Source: Nocardioides sp. ChNu-153 (GTDB taxonomy: Bacteria; Actinomycetota; Actinomycetes; Propionibacteriales; Nocardioidaceae). From it: a stretch of 64,000 nt of DNA. Within the stretch, counting starts at the first letter, position 1, and every line of letters begins with the position of its first letter. Under the pieces are notes generated by a model that was not told where the DNA came from, did no database searches, and saw nothing but the letters and a program-made list of their open reading frames with translations. The position numbers were made by a program, and so were the translations under genes. Location: contig NZ_JADEVT010000003.1 of NCBI RefSeq assembly GCF_030466625.1, forward strand, positions 124,001 through 188,000, written 5' to 3'. Shown here one piece after another: positions 33,871 to 41,526 of this stretch.

Positions 33871-35201
33871 GCGCCTCCACCACCTCCGGCACCCCCGTCG
33901 CGATCCGCCTGGAGGACGCGCTGCGCCCGTTCGTCGGCGGCGACCTCCCCGTGCGCCTGCGGGCGTGGGACGGGTCCGAGGCCGGTCCCGTCGACGCCCC
34001 GCTGGTCGAGCTGCGCTCGCCCGCCGCCGTACGACGTCTCGTGCGGCACCCGGGCGAGCTCGGCGCCGCGCAGGCCTACGTCACCGGCGAGCTCGAGGTG
34101 CACCACGACCTCGACGACGCCCTGACCCACGCGTGGGGCGTCGTCGCCGAGCGCGACCTCGGGGGCGTGCGCCCCGGTCCGCAGGCGTACGCCGCCGCGC
34201 TGCGCGCCGCGCTCGACACGGGCGCCGTCGGCGTGCCGCCGCGCGCCCCGCGCAGCCAGGCGCAGGTCGGCGGTCCGCTCAACGCCCTGCTGGGCCGGCG
34301 CCTGCACTCGAAGCTGCGGGACCGCCTCGCGATCAGCCACCACTACGACCTCTCCAACGAGTTCTACGCGGCGATCCTCGACGACCACATGGCGTACTCG
34401 TCGGCCTACTACACCCAGGACCCGGCGACCCCCGGCTACACGCTGGAGGACGCGCAGGCCGACAAGCTCGACCTCGTCTGCCGCAAGCTCGGCCTGCAGG
34501 CGGGTGACCGTTTCCTCGACGTCGGCTGCGGCTGGGGCTCGCTGTCGCTCTTCGCGGCCGAGCGGTACGGCGCGCAGGTCACCGGTGTGACCATCGCGGC
34601 GGAGCAGAAGAAGTTCATCGACGCCCGCATCGCCGAGCGCGGCCTGCAGGACAAGGTCGAGATCCGCCTCCAGGACTACCGCGAGGTCCCCGAGGCCCAG
34701 GGCGGCGCGGGCCACTTCGACGCCGTCGCCTCGATCGAGATGGGCGAGCACGTCGGCCAGCGCAACTACCCGACGTACGCCGGCGTGCTCCGCGACGCCG
34801 TGAAGCCGGGCGGGCGGGTGCTGATCCAGCAGATGTCGCGCTCCGGCGGGCGCGGCGGCCACCCCGGCGGCGGCCCGTTCATCGAGTCGTTCATCGCTCC
34901 GGACATGTACATGCGGCCCGTCGGCGAGACCATCGCGTTCCTGGAGCGCGGCGGGCTGGAGGTCCGGGACGTGCACGGCCTGCGCGAGCACTACGTGTGG
35001 ACGGTCGACGCCTGGATGCAGCGGTTCGAGAAGAACGAGGCGCGCCTGACCGAGCTGGTGGGCGAGGAGGTCGTGCGCGTGTGGCGGCTCTACCTCGTCG
35101 GCGGGCGGATGGCGTTCCGCGACGGCCGGATGGGCGTGGACCAGATCCTGATGGTGCGGCCCGGCGGCGAGCACACGCTCCCGCGTCGTCGCGACTTCTG
35201 A
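33867..35201 (+). CDS. SAM-dependent methyltransferase, cyclopropane-fatty-acid synthase family, copy 2
   Basis: A 444-residue CFA-type methyltransferase, clearly different from the one just upstream. Motifs: AISHHYDLSNEFYAAILDDH, AYSSAYYT, SAM motif FLDVGCGWGSLSLFAAE (about 214-230), VTIAAEQKKF, IEMGEHVGQRNY, SFIAPDMYMRPVGET and the C-terminal LYLVGGRMAFRDG. The GCGWG motif is canonical, while copy 1 reads GTGWG. Two tandem enzymes suggest two products (for example cyclopropane and methyl-branched) or sequential steps. ATGA overlap with copy 1; DUF1295 follows after 7 bp. Confidence 0.88.
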   Translation: MSASTTSGTPVAIRLEDALRPFVGGDLPVRLRAWDGSEAGPVDAPLVELRSPAAVRRLVRHPGELGAAQAYVTGELEVHHDLDDALTHAWGVVAERDLGGVRPGPQAYAAALRAALDTGAVGVPPRAPRSQAQVGGPLNALLGRRLHSKLRDRLAISHHYDLSNEFYAAILDDHMAYSSAYYTQDPATPGYTLEDAQADKLDLVCRKLGLQAGDRFLDVGCGWGSLSLFAAERYGAQVTGVTIAAEQKKFIDARIAERGLQDKVEIRLQDYREVPEAQGGAGHFDAVASIEMGEHVGQRNYPTYAGVLRDAVKPGGRVLIQQMSRSGGRGGHPGGGPFIESFIAPDMYMRPVGETIAFLERGGLEVRDVHGLREHYVWTVDAWMQRFEKNEARLTELVGEEVVRVWRLYLVGGRMAFRDGRMGVDQILMVRPGGEHTLPRRRDF

Positions 35202-35208
35202 GGCCGTC

Positions 35209-36042
35209 GTGACGCTCGTTGCCGCGCTCGTCGCGGCCGCCGTCGTGGTCGCCGTGCTCATGACCGGTACGGCGCTGCTCGCCCGCCGCGTCGGCCGGCT
35301 GGCGGTCGTCGACGTCGTGTGGGGCGCCGGGTTCGTGCTCGTCGCGGTCGTGGCCGCCCTCGTGGTGTCGGTGGACGACGCCGGGGGGCCGGGCACCACC
35401 GCGCGGCGCTGGCTGCTGGTGCTGCTCGTGGCCGTCTGGGGTGGCCGCCTCGCGTGGCACATCCGGCAGCGGGCGCACGGTCTGCTCGGCCCGGGCGAGA
35501 CACCGCCGGAGGACCCGCGCTACGCCGATCTCATGGAGGGCAAGCCGTTCTCCCACGCCGTGACCCGGGTCTTCCTGACGCAGGGCGTGGCGATGTGGCT
35601 GGTGGCCACGCCGGTCGTCGTCGGCATCGCGCTGGCGGTGCCGGAGGACCCGTGGGCCCGGTGGCCGATCGCGCTCGGGGTCGTCGTGTGGGCGGTCGGG
35701 CTGACGTTCGAGGCCGTCGGCGACGCCCAGCTGGCGGCGTACAAGGCCGTGCCGAAGGAAGAACGTCCGTCGGTCATGGACACCGGGCTGTGGGCGTGGT
35801 CGCGGCACCCGAACTACTTCGGCGACGCGTGCGTGTGGTGGGGGCTGTGGCTCGTCGGCGGCCTCGGCTCGGGCTGGGTCGCGGGCCTGGCGACGGTGGT
35901 GGCGCCGGTGGCGATGACGTACTTCCTCGCGTTCGCCACCGGCGCGCGGCTGCTGGAGCGGGAGATGATGCGGCGCCCCGGCTACCCCGAGTACGCCGCG
36001 CGCACGTCGATGTTCGTGCCGCTGCCGCCGAAGCGCGCCTGA
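35209..36042 (+). CDS. DUF1295 membrane protein (steroid-5-alpha-reductase-like fold)
   Basis: A 277-residue integral membrane protein with about seven hydrophobic segments. Diagnostic DUF1295 sequence: VVDVVWGAGFVLVA near the N-terminus, LVAVWGGRLAWHIRQRAHG, and the C-terminal reductase-like GLWAWSRHPNYFGDACVWWG, followed by EREMMRRPGYPEYAARTS. The fold is shared with isoprenylcysteine methyltransferases and 5-alpha-reductases, so a membrane-lipid reductase role is plausible. The mycobacterial counterpart is Rv0446c, next to sigK. It closes the operon; REP-like repeats follow its stop. Confidence 0.88.
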   Translation: MTLVAALVAAAVVVAVLMTGTALLARRVGRLAVVDVVWGAGFVLVAVVAALVVSVDDAGGPGTTARRWLLVLLVAVWGGRLAWHIRQRAHGLLGPGETPPEDPRYADLMEGKPFSHAVTRVFLTQGVAMWLVATPVVVGIALAVPEDPWARWPIALGVVVWAVGLTFEAVGDAQLAAYKAVPKEERPSVMDTGLWAWSRHPNYFGDACVWWGLWLVGGLGSGWVAGLATVVAPVAMTYFLAFATGARLLEREMMRRPGYPEYAARTSMFVPLPPKRA

Positions 36043-36056
36043 CCCGTCGGCCCCGC

Positions 36057-36192
36057 GGTGGTTGAGGTGGCTTGTTCTGGCAAGCCCTCGAAACCACGCC
36101 CCGTGCGGCCCCTCCGGTGGCTGAGGTGGCTTGCTCTGGCAAGCCCCTTCGGTGGTTGAGGTGGCTTGTTCTGGCAAGCCCTCGAAACCACG
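36057..36192. repeat. Array of three REP-like hairpin elements (GGTGGTTGAGG type)
   Basis: Full copies at 36057-36098 and 36151-36192 begin GGTGGTTGAGGTGGCTTG and end CAAGCCCTCGAAACCACG around loop TTCTGG; both are followed by CCCCGTGCGG. A truncated copy (36116-36147) lies between them. The arms GGTGGTT...GGCTTG and CAAGCC...AAACCAC pair into a hairpin. The array sits between the DUF1295 stop and the next gene start. Confidence 0.85.
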
Positions 36193-36202
36193 CCCCGTGC
36201 GG

Positions 36203-36208
36203 CAGGAT
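36203..36208 (+). promoter_or_regulatory. Putative leaderless -10 element (CAGGAT)
   Basis: CAGGAT lies 6 bases before ATG 36215, immediately after the last REP-like element. No Shine-Dalgarno sequence is present. Confidence 0.4.
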
Positions 36209-36214
36209 CGCCCC

Positions 36215-36868
36215 ATGAGCGACGCGCCCGCTGCCGACGTACCCGACGCCTCCGGCCTCGAGACCGTGACCGCCCGGATCGGCGGCGTCGAGGTTCGGGC
36301 CACCGCGCGGGCCCGGATGGCGCCGCTGGCCCAGGGCGTGCTCAACCAGGTCGCGGCGCTCGGCACGGCGCCGGTCGACGGGCTCGCGGCGGCGCCGGGC
36401 TGGGGGCCGTTCACGCTCCGCGCCCGCGACGGCGGGTTCGTGGTGGTGGCCCCGGCGTACGAGACCGACGCCGCGCAGGAGACCGAGGACCTCAGCCACG
36501 CGCTGACCATCGACCTCGAGCAGGTGCGCGTCGCGGGGGCGTCGAGAGCCCGCGCCACGTTCGCCCGCTTCGACCAGCGCGTCATCGGGGTGCGCGGCTG
36601 CCTCGACGCGCCCGCGCTGCTCCTCAAGCGCGACCACGTGACGAACCCGACGGACTCGGGGTGGTTCGTCGAGCCCTTCCCGCCGACAGCCGACCGCAGC
36701 TGGACCCCCGAGCGCCTCGCGGCCTGGCCCGCATGGGAGGTCGCCCGGCGCCGCTGGGACGTGGGCCGGGCGCTCGCGCTTCCCCACGGGTACGTCGCCG
36801 TCGTCGAGGCGGGCCGCGTCGTCCAGGTGCGCGACGCCTCCGACGCGGTGGTCGGGGAGGACCTGTGA
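36215..36868 (+). CDS. Conserved hypothetical protein upstream of a NYN nuclease
   Basis: A 217-residue soluble protein with no confident family. An early region (VEVRATARARMAPLAQGVLN) and the acidic-flanked AYETDAAQETEDLSHALTID precede DHVTNPTDSGWFVEPFP. The phrase DSGW faintly recalls DUF2185/Imm33-type domains but the match is too short to assign. There are no membrane segments or signal. It overlaps the NYN-domain gene by 4 bp, so the two are translationally coupled and may act together. Start chosen at ATG 36215. Confidence 0.65.
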   Translation: MSDAPAADVPDASGLETVTARIGGVEVRATARARMAPLAQGVLNQVAALGTAPVDGLAAAPGWGPFTLRARDGGFVVVAPAYETDAAQETEDLSHALTIDLEQVRVAGASRARATFARFDQRVIGVRGCLDAPALLLKRDHVTNPTDSGWFVEPFPPTADRSWTPERLAAWPAWEVARRRWDVGRALALPHGYVAVVEAGRVVQVRDASDAVVGEDL

Positions 36869-37767
36869 GCGAGCCCCGTGTCGCGCTCTACCTCGACTTC
36901 GAGAACCTGGTCGCGTCGCAGTACAACGCCGTGCACGGCAAGAGCGCCTGGATTAAGGACCGCGTCGTCCACGCCGCCGCCGACGACCCGACGGTCGCCC
37001 CGCGGCTGGAGGCCTCGCGGATCGACGTCGACGCGATCGTCGACTACGCGGCGTCGCTGGGCGTGGTGGCGATCAGCCGGGCCTACGCGAACTGGGCGTG
37101 CCCGGCGTTCGCGTCGTACGCCCGCGACGTCACCGCCCGCGCCCTCGACCTGACGCAGCTGTTTCCCCTGGCCGGCACGAAGAACGGGGCCGACATCCGG
37201 CTCGCCACCGACGTCTTCGACGACATGCTGCGCCACCCCGACATCACCCACGTCCTGGTCGCGGCCGGGGACTCCGACTACGTGGCCGTCGCGCAGAAGG
37301 CCAAGCGCCTCGGCCGCTCCGTCGTCGGCGTCGGTGTCGCGGGATCGGTCGGGCGCTACTGGGAGGCGGCGTGCGACGAGTTCACCAAGTACGACGCGCT
37401 GCCCGGCGTCGAGCGGGTGGTCCGCCCCGAGACTCCGCCCGCTCCGGCCGCCTCCGCGGCGGACCAGGGGGCGGACGCCGCGGCGTCCGGTGCGCGCGCC
37501 GCCGCGGCCGCTCGGACCGAGACGGCGCCGGAGGAGCGGGCCAAGCCCATCCCGTACTCCAAGCTCTTCCGCAACGCCATGAACCTGCTGGCCCGCAAGA
37601 GCGACGACGGCAAGGTGCGGATGTCCGAGCTGAAGCAGGTGCTCGTGCGGATGAGCCCCGGCTTCGACGAGGCGACGCTGGGCCACAAGACGTTCTCGAG
37701 CTGGGTCCGCGCCCAGCCCGGTGTCGCGACGGACGCGAAGAACCAGCAGGTGTGGTTCAAGGACTGA
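36865..37767 (+). CDS. NYN-domain (PIN-like) ribonuclease with C-terminal OST-HTH/LOTUS domain
   Basis: A 300-residue protein. The NYN domain (about 1-175) has the catalytic acidic set: ALYLDFENL (Asp11), KNGADIRLATDVFD and VLVAAGDSDYVAVAQ, with GRSVVGVGV closing the fold. A Pro/Ala-rich linker (about 185-220) leads to an OST-HTH/LOTUS domain (about 225-300; YSKLFRNAMNLLARKSDDGK, MSPGFDEATLGHKTFSSWVR). NYN domains are metal-dependent RNases, and the LOTUS domain binds RNA, so an RNA-processing or RNA-decay role is likely. GTG 36865 overlaps the upstream gene by 4 bp. Confidence 0.88.
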   Translation: MSEPRVALYLDFENLVASQYNAVHGKSAWIKDRVVHAAADDPTVAPRLEASRIDVDAIVDYAASLGVVAISRAYANWACPAFASYARDVTARALDLTQLFPLAGTKNGADIRLATDVFDDMLRHPDITHVLVAAGDSDYVAVAQKAKRLGRSVVGVGVAGSVGRYWEAACDEFTKYDALPGVERVVRPETPPAPAASAADQGADAAASGARAAAAARTETAPEERAKPIPYSKLFRNAMNLLARKSDDGKVRMSELKQVLVRMSPGFDEATLGHKTFSSWVRAQPGVATDAKNQQVWFKD

Positions 37768-37782
37768 CGGTGGCTCGCTCGC

Positions 37783-37830
37783 GGACGTCATCCCGATCGT
37801 GGCGCAGGGCGCTCGCCCCGCATGACGTCC
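37783..37830. repeat. 48-bp hairpin repeat, copy 1
   Basis: Begins GGACGTCAT and ends ATGACGTCC, an exact 9-bp inverted repeat around 30 bases including GCGCTCGCCCCGC. A second copy lies 83 bp further on. Confidence 0.8.
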
Positions 37831-37865
37831 GGTGTGGGTCCACGCCGCCCTCCCGCCTCCCCGCG

Positions 37866-37913
37866 GGACGTCATCCCGACCGTGGGCCCCAGCGCTCGCC
37901 CCGCATGACGTCC
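37866..37913. repeat. 48-bp hairpin repeat, copy 2
   Basis: Same ends (GGACGTCAT / ATGACGTCC) and same 48-bp length as copy 1, differing at one early base and in a short central block. It lies in the convergent spacer between the NYN gene and a minus-strand hypothetical gene. Confidence 0.8.
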
Positions 37914-37957
37914 GCCGTGGGCGGGCGCCGCGGCTACCCGTTCGGCGGGGCTCGCCG

Positions 37958-38566
37958 TCACCCGCCGTCGGGCAGGTCGATCGTCGTCACGACGCTCGTG
38001 ATGCTCGGGCGCGGCGGCGTCGAGCTGAACCCGAAGCGGGCCGGTGGGTCGACGGGGCGCAGCGCGCCGAGGTCGACGCCGTCGAACGAGCCCCGCACGG
38101 CCGTGACGGCGCGGACGCCGTGCGCGCCGTACCACTCCCGCCGCCCGCCGCCGGCGGACCCGCGGGTGCGCACGCCCCGCAGCAGGACGCGCGCCACGGG
38201 GTCGGTGACGGCGCACCACAGCGGCGAGGTGGCGATGCGCCGAGGCACCAGCGCGACGAGCCGCCCGAGCAGCGTCGGCCGCCCGACCTCGATCTCCAGG
38301 CGCAGCGACGGGCTCGTGAACCGGCGCGTCCCGTCGGTCGCCACGAGCTCGACGGGCTCGACGCGCACCTCGTCGAACGTGTAGGTCGCGGCGATGAAGT
38401 CGGCGAGGTCCTGGCTGGGGGCGACCAGCACCCGGTGGCCGTCGGCGGTCTCGACCATGGCGTCGGCGACCTCGCCGTACGGCGAGCGGACCCACCGCCC
38501 CACGACCACCCGCACGCCGCTCGTCGACCCGACTCCGGCGATCTCGCCGTGGAAGCGCACCCGCAT
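37958..38566 (-). CDS. Conserved hypothetical protein
   Basis: A 202-residue protein starting MRVRFHGEIAGVGSTSGVRV. It has alternating beta-type hydrophobic strands (VVVGRWVRSPYGEVADAMVE, HRVLVAPSQDLADFIAATYTF) and no clear membrane helix or signal; one hydrophobic stretch (LLGRLVALVPRRIATSPLWC) is broken by charged residues. I do not recognise the family. The protein looks genuine by codon usage and because its start lies in a compact divergent promoter region. The N-terminal part has the character of a small beta-rich binding domain, but no function can be given. Confidence 0.7.
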   Translation of the reverse strand: MRVRFHGEIAGVGSTSGVRVVVGRWVRSPYGEVADAMVETADGHRVLVAPSQDLADFIAATYTFDEVRVEPVELVATDGTRRFTSPSLRLEIEVGRPTLLGRLVALVPRRIATSPLWCAVTDPVARVLLRGVRTRGSAGGGRREWYGAHGVRAVTAVRGSFDGVDLGALRPVDPPARFGFSSTPPRPSITSVVTTIDLPDGG

Positions 38567-38611
38567 GCCGCCAGCCTGTCACCCGGCCCGTCACTCGGCC
38601 GGCACCCGCTC

Positions 38612-38641
38612 TTGAACCGCGTTCAACAACGCCCCTAGAGT
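38612..38641 (+). promoter_or_regulatory. Leaderless promoter with palindromic operator for the OYE-family gene
   Basis: -35 TTGAAC (38612-38617), 18-bp spacer, -10 TAGAGT (38636-38641), then 6 bases to the ATG. The palindrome TTGAAC-CGC-GTTCAA (38612-38626) covers the -35 box, so a repressor bound there would block RNA polymerase. No regulator gene is adjacent. Confidence 0.7.
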
Positions 38642-38647
38642 CCCCCC

Positions 38648-39898
38648 ATGACCGACCTCGCAGCGCCCCTGACCCTCCCCTGCGGCCAGGTGCTGCCGAA
38701 CCGCCTCATGAAGTCGGCCCTCAGCGAGTCGCTCGGCACGTCCGCCGGGGCGCCGACCGCCCGCCTGGGGCGCTTGTACGACGCATGGGCCGGCGGCGGG
38801 TGGGGCCTGGTCGTGACGGGCAACGTCATGGTCGACCTGCGCCAGCGCGGCGAGCCCGGCAACGTCGTGGTCGAGGACGAGCGCCACCTCGAGGCGCTCA
38901 CCCGCTGGGCCGACGGCTTCGCCGGCTCGGGCACCCCGCTGTGGATGCAGGTCAACCACCCCGGCCGCCAGGCCAACGCGCTCGTGGGCCGCTCCCGCCC
39001 CGTGGCGCCGAGCGCGGTGGCCGCCGCCGTACCCGTCGCCACCCGCCCCCGCGAGCTGTCCGAGTCGGAGATCCTCGACGTCGTCGAGCGCTACGCCCGC
39101 ACCGCGGCGGTCGCCGAGGCCGCCGGGTTCGACGGGGTGCAGGTGCACGCGGCGCACGGCTACCTCGTCACCCAGTTCCTGTCCCCCCTCGCCAACCGGC
39201 GCACCGACGGCTGGGGCGGCGACCCCGAGCGGCGCCGCCGGTTCCTGCTCGAGGTGGTGCGCTCGATCCGCGAGCGCGTCTCGCCCGGGTTCGCGGTCGG
39301 CGTGAAGCTCAACTCCGCCGACTTCCAGCGCGGCGGGTTCGACGAGACGGAGTCCCGCGACGTCGTCGCCGCCCTGGCCGCCGAGGGCGTGGACCTCGTC
39401 GAGATCAGCGGCGGCACCTACGAGTCGCCCGTCATGTTCGGCCCCGACACGCGGCGGGAGTCGACGAAGGCGCGCGAGGCCTATTTCCTGGAGTACGCCG
39501 CGGGCGTGCGCGCCGCGGCCGGCGCGGTGCCGCTGGCGGTGACGGGTGGCTTCCGCTCGCGCTCGGCCATGGACGACGCCCTCGCGAGCGGCGACTGCGA
39601 CGTCGTCGGTCTCGGACGCCCGGCGTCGGTGTTCCCGCACGTCGCCCGGTCGCTGCTGGAGGAGGGGCTCGAGCGCGTCGAGCTGCCGACCGTGCGCGTC
39701 GAGCGGGGCCGGCGCGCCGTCGGGCGCGTGACGGCGCTGCACACCGTCGACAGCGCGCTCGACCTGTCGTGGCACACCGACCAGCTGCACCGCCTCGGCG
39801 CGGGCCGCGCGCCCGACCTCGCCCGGCCGTGGTGGCGCGCCGCCGCCTCCGCGACCCTGCGCAACGGCCCCGGCGCGTTCGTGCCGAAGCGGGGGTGA
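38648..39898 (+). CDS. NADH:flavin oxidoreductase, Old Yellow Enzyme family
   Basis: A 416-residue FMN-containing TIM-barrel oxidoreductase. Features: NRLMKSALSESLGT near the N-terminus, LWMQVNHPGRQAN, the active-site region GFDGVQVHAAHGYLVTQFLSP (with the His-x-x-His pair), NRRTDGWGGDPERRRRF and the FMN-phosphate loop PLAVTGGFRSR. OYE enzymes reduce activated C=C bonds in unsaturated carbonyl compounds, often as a response to electrophiles. The promoter has a palindrome over the -35 box, suggesting repression that is relieved by an inducer. Divergent from the hypothetical gene; convergent with the photolyase-like gene. Confidence 0.88.
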   Translation: MTDLAAPLTLPCGQVLPNRLMKSALSESLGTSAGAPTARLGRLYDAWAGGGWGLVVTGNVMVDLRQRGEPGNVVVEDERHLEALTRWADGFAGSGTPLWMQVNHPGRQANALVGRSRPVAPSAVAAAVPVATRPRELSESEILDVVERYARTAAVAEAAGFDGVQVHAAHGYLVTQFLSPLANRRTDGWGGDPERRRRFLLEVVRSIRERVSPGFAVGVKLNSADFQRGGFDETESRDVVAALAAEGVDLVEISGGTYESPVMFGPDTRRESTKAREAYFLEYAAGVRAAAGAVPLAVTGGFRSRSAMDDALASGDCDVVGLGRPASVFPHVARSLLEEGLERVELPTVRVERGRRAVGRVTALHTVDSALDLSWHTDQLHRLGAGRAPDLARPWWRAAASATLRNGPGAFVPKRG

Positions 39899-39926
39899 GT
39901 GCCGCCGTACCTCCGCGGGTCCCGCC

Positions 39927-41414
39927 TCAGCGCCCGAGCCACTCCGCGGCGAGGTCGGCGAGCTCGCGGCGCCGGGCGCCCTTCATCTTGTCGAGGGTGC
40001 GCACGGTCATCGACGTGCGCGGGTTGGCGGCGAAGCCGTCGCGGTGGTCGTCGACGAACTGCCAGTAGAGCGCGTCCCACGCGTCGGCCCAGGAGCGGCC
40101 CTCGGCGTCGCGCTCGCCGTCGCGCTTGGAGAAGTTGCTCATCCGCAGCACGTAGTTCGACCCCGAGACGTAGGGCTTCGTCGTCACCGCCTCGGCGGCG
40201 GCGAACTGGCTCATCGCGTAGACGTTGGGCACCATCACCCAGTCGTAGGCGTCGACGAACATCGCCATGAACCACTCGTAGACCTCGTCGGGATCCGTGC
40301 GCAGCAGCAGCATCGCGTTGCCGAGGATCATCAGCCGCTCGATGTGGTGGGCGTAGCCGTGCTCGAGCACGCGTCGTACGACGACGTCGACCGGGTGCAG
40401 GCCGGTCGTGCCGTCCCACCAGCCCGGCTCGAGGTCACGGGCCAGGCGCAACCGGTTGCCGGTGCGCAGCCGGCGGCCGCGGGTCACGTAGACGCCGCGG
40501 ATGTACTCCCGCCACCCGATCACCTGCCGCACGAACCCCTCGAGGCTGGCCAGCGGCACGTCCTCGGCGGCCAGCGCGGCGTCGAGCACCTCGCGCGGCG
40601 AGAGCAGCCCGAGGTTGATCAGCGGGCTGAGCGTCGAGTGGAAGAGGAACGGCTCGTCGGCCGCGATCGCGTCCTCGTGCGGGCCGAACCCGGCGAGACG
40701 GTCCGCCACGAACCGCTCCAGCCACCGCTTCGCCTGCGCCCGGCTCGTCGGCCACGCGAACGCCGCCGGGTCGCCGGGGTTGTCGGGGAACTCCGCCGCC
40801 ACCCACGCGATCGCGTCGCGCACGTGGGCGTCGCGGCGCACCGTCGGCAGCGGCGGTACGTCGAGCCCTCCGCGCGGGTAGGGCTCCCGGTTCTCCTCGT
40901 CGAACGACCAGCGCCCACCGGCGGGCTCCCCGGCCTCGACGAGCACGTCGAGGCGTCGACGCTGCCAGGCGTAGAACGTGGCCATCCGCGGCCGGCTCCC
41001 CCGCTTCGGCGCCAGCTGGGCGCGCACCTCGGCGTCGCTGGTGAGGAAGGCCGGCGTCTCCTCGACCTCCGGCTCGATGCCCAGCCCCGCGGCGACGGCG
41101 CGCAGGTCACGGTCGAGCCAGTCGTCGACCACGTCGAACCAGCTGAGCCGGGTCGCCCCCCGCTCGCGCAGCAGGTCGGCCAGCTGGGCGTCCGTGTCGC
41201 GGTCGGCCAGCGTCTCGACGTACGCCGTCGCGCGGCCCGCCTTCGCCACCTCGGCCGCGAAGCGGCGCATCGACGCCCGGTGCAGCACCAGCTTGTGGCT
41301 GTGGAACGCGAACTGCCGGAAGAACAGGTCGGGCTCGACGAGGACGAGGAGGTCGGCGCCGACCGTGCGCTGCTCGTCGAACAGCTGGTGCGGGAGGACC
41401 AGGCGCGCGTGCAT
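39927..41414 (-). CDS. Prokaryotic (6-4) photolyase / FeS-BCP-family cryptochrome-like protein lacking cysteines
   Basis: A 495-residue protein of the FeS-BCP (PhrB/CryB, COG3046) family. Recognisable motifs: LVLPHQLFD at the N-terminus, FFRQFAFHSHKLVLHRASM, IGWREYIRGVY, HHIERLMILGNAMLL, WFMAMFVDAYDWVMVPNVY and KPYVSGSNYVLRMSNF. Family enzymes bind FAD and repair UV (6-4) photoproducts or act as light sensors. Canonical members hold a 4Fe-4S cluster on four cysteines; this protein contains no cysteine at all (for example YAHHIERLM and RSWADAWDALYW), so a cluster cannot be bound in that way. ATG 41414; divergent from an SDR gene. Confidence 0.88.
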   Translation of the reverse strand: MHARLVLPHQLFDEQRTVGADLLVLVEPDLFFRQFAFHSHKLVLHRASMRRFAAEVAKAGRATAYVETLADRDTDAQLADLLRERGATRLSWFDVVDDWLDRDLRAVAAGLGIEPEVEETPAFLTSDAEVRAQLAPKRGSRPRMATFYAWQRRRLDVLVEAGEPAGGRWSFDEENREPYPRGGLDVPPLPTVRRDAHVRDAIAWVAAEFPDNPGDPAAFAWPTSRAQAKRWLERFVADRLAGFGPHEDAIAADEPFLFHSTLSPLINLGLLSPREVLDAALAAEDVPLASLEGFVRQVIGWREYIRGVYVTRGRRLRTGNRLRLARDLEPGWWDGTTGLHPVDVVVRRVLEHGYAHHIERLMILGNAMLLLRTDPDEVYEWFMAMFVDAYDWVMVPNVYAMSQFAAAEAVTTKPYVSGSNYVLRMSNFSKRDGERDAEGRSWADAWDALYWQFVDDHRDGFAANPRTSMTVRTLDKMKGARRRELADLAAEWLGR

Positions 41415-41491
41415 GGTCCCCAGCCTCCCCCCGGGGCGAAGCGGCGGCGCCCCGCCGGCCGGCGCGCGCCGTACTGCGGGTCACAGAGGGG

Positions 41492-41520
41492 CTGACGGAG
41501 TGGTTACCGGGTGGTAGGAA
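41492..41520 (+). promoter_or_regulatory. Leaderless promoter for the SDR gene
   Basis: -35 CTGACG (41492-41497), 17-bp spacer, -10 TAGGAA (41515-41520), then 6 bases to ATG 41527. Confidence 0.6.
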
Positions 41521-41526
41521 AGTCAG

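Noticed and set aside
36057..36192. CRISPR-like array
   Set aside because: Only two full and one truncated copy with a repeated, not unique, spacer and self-complementary units; no cas genes.
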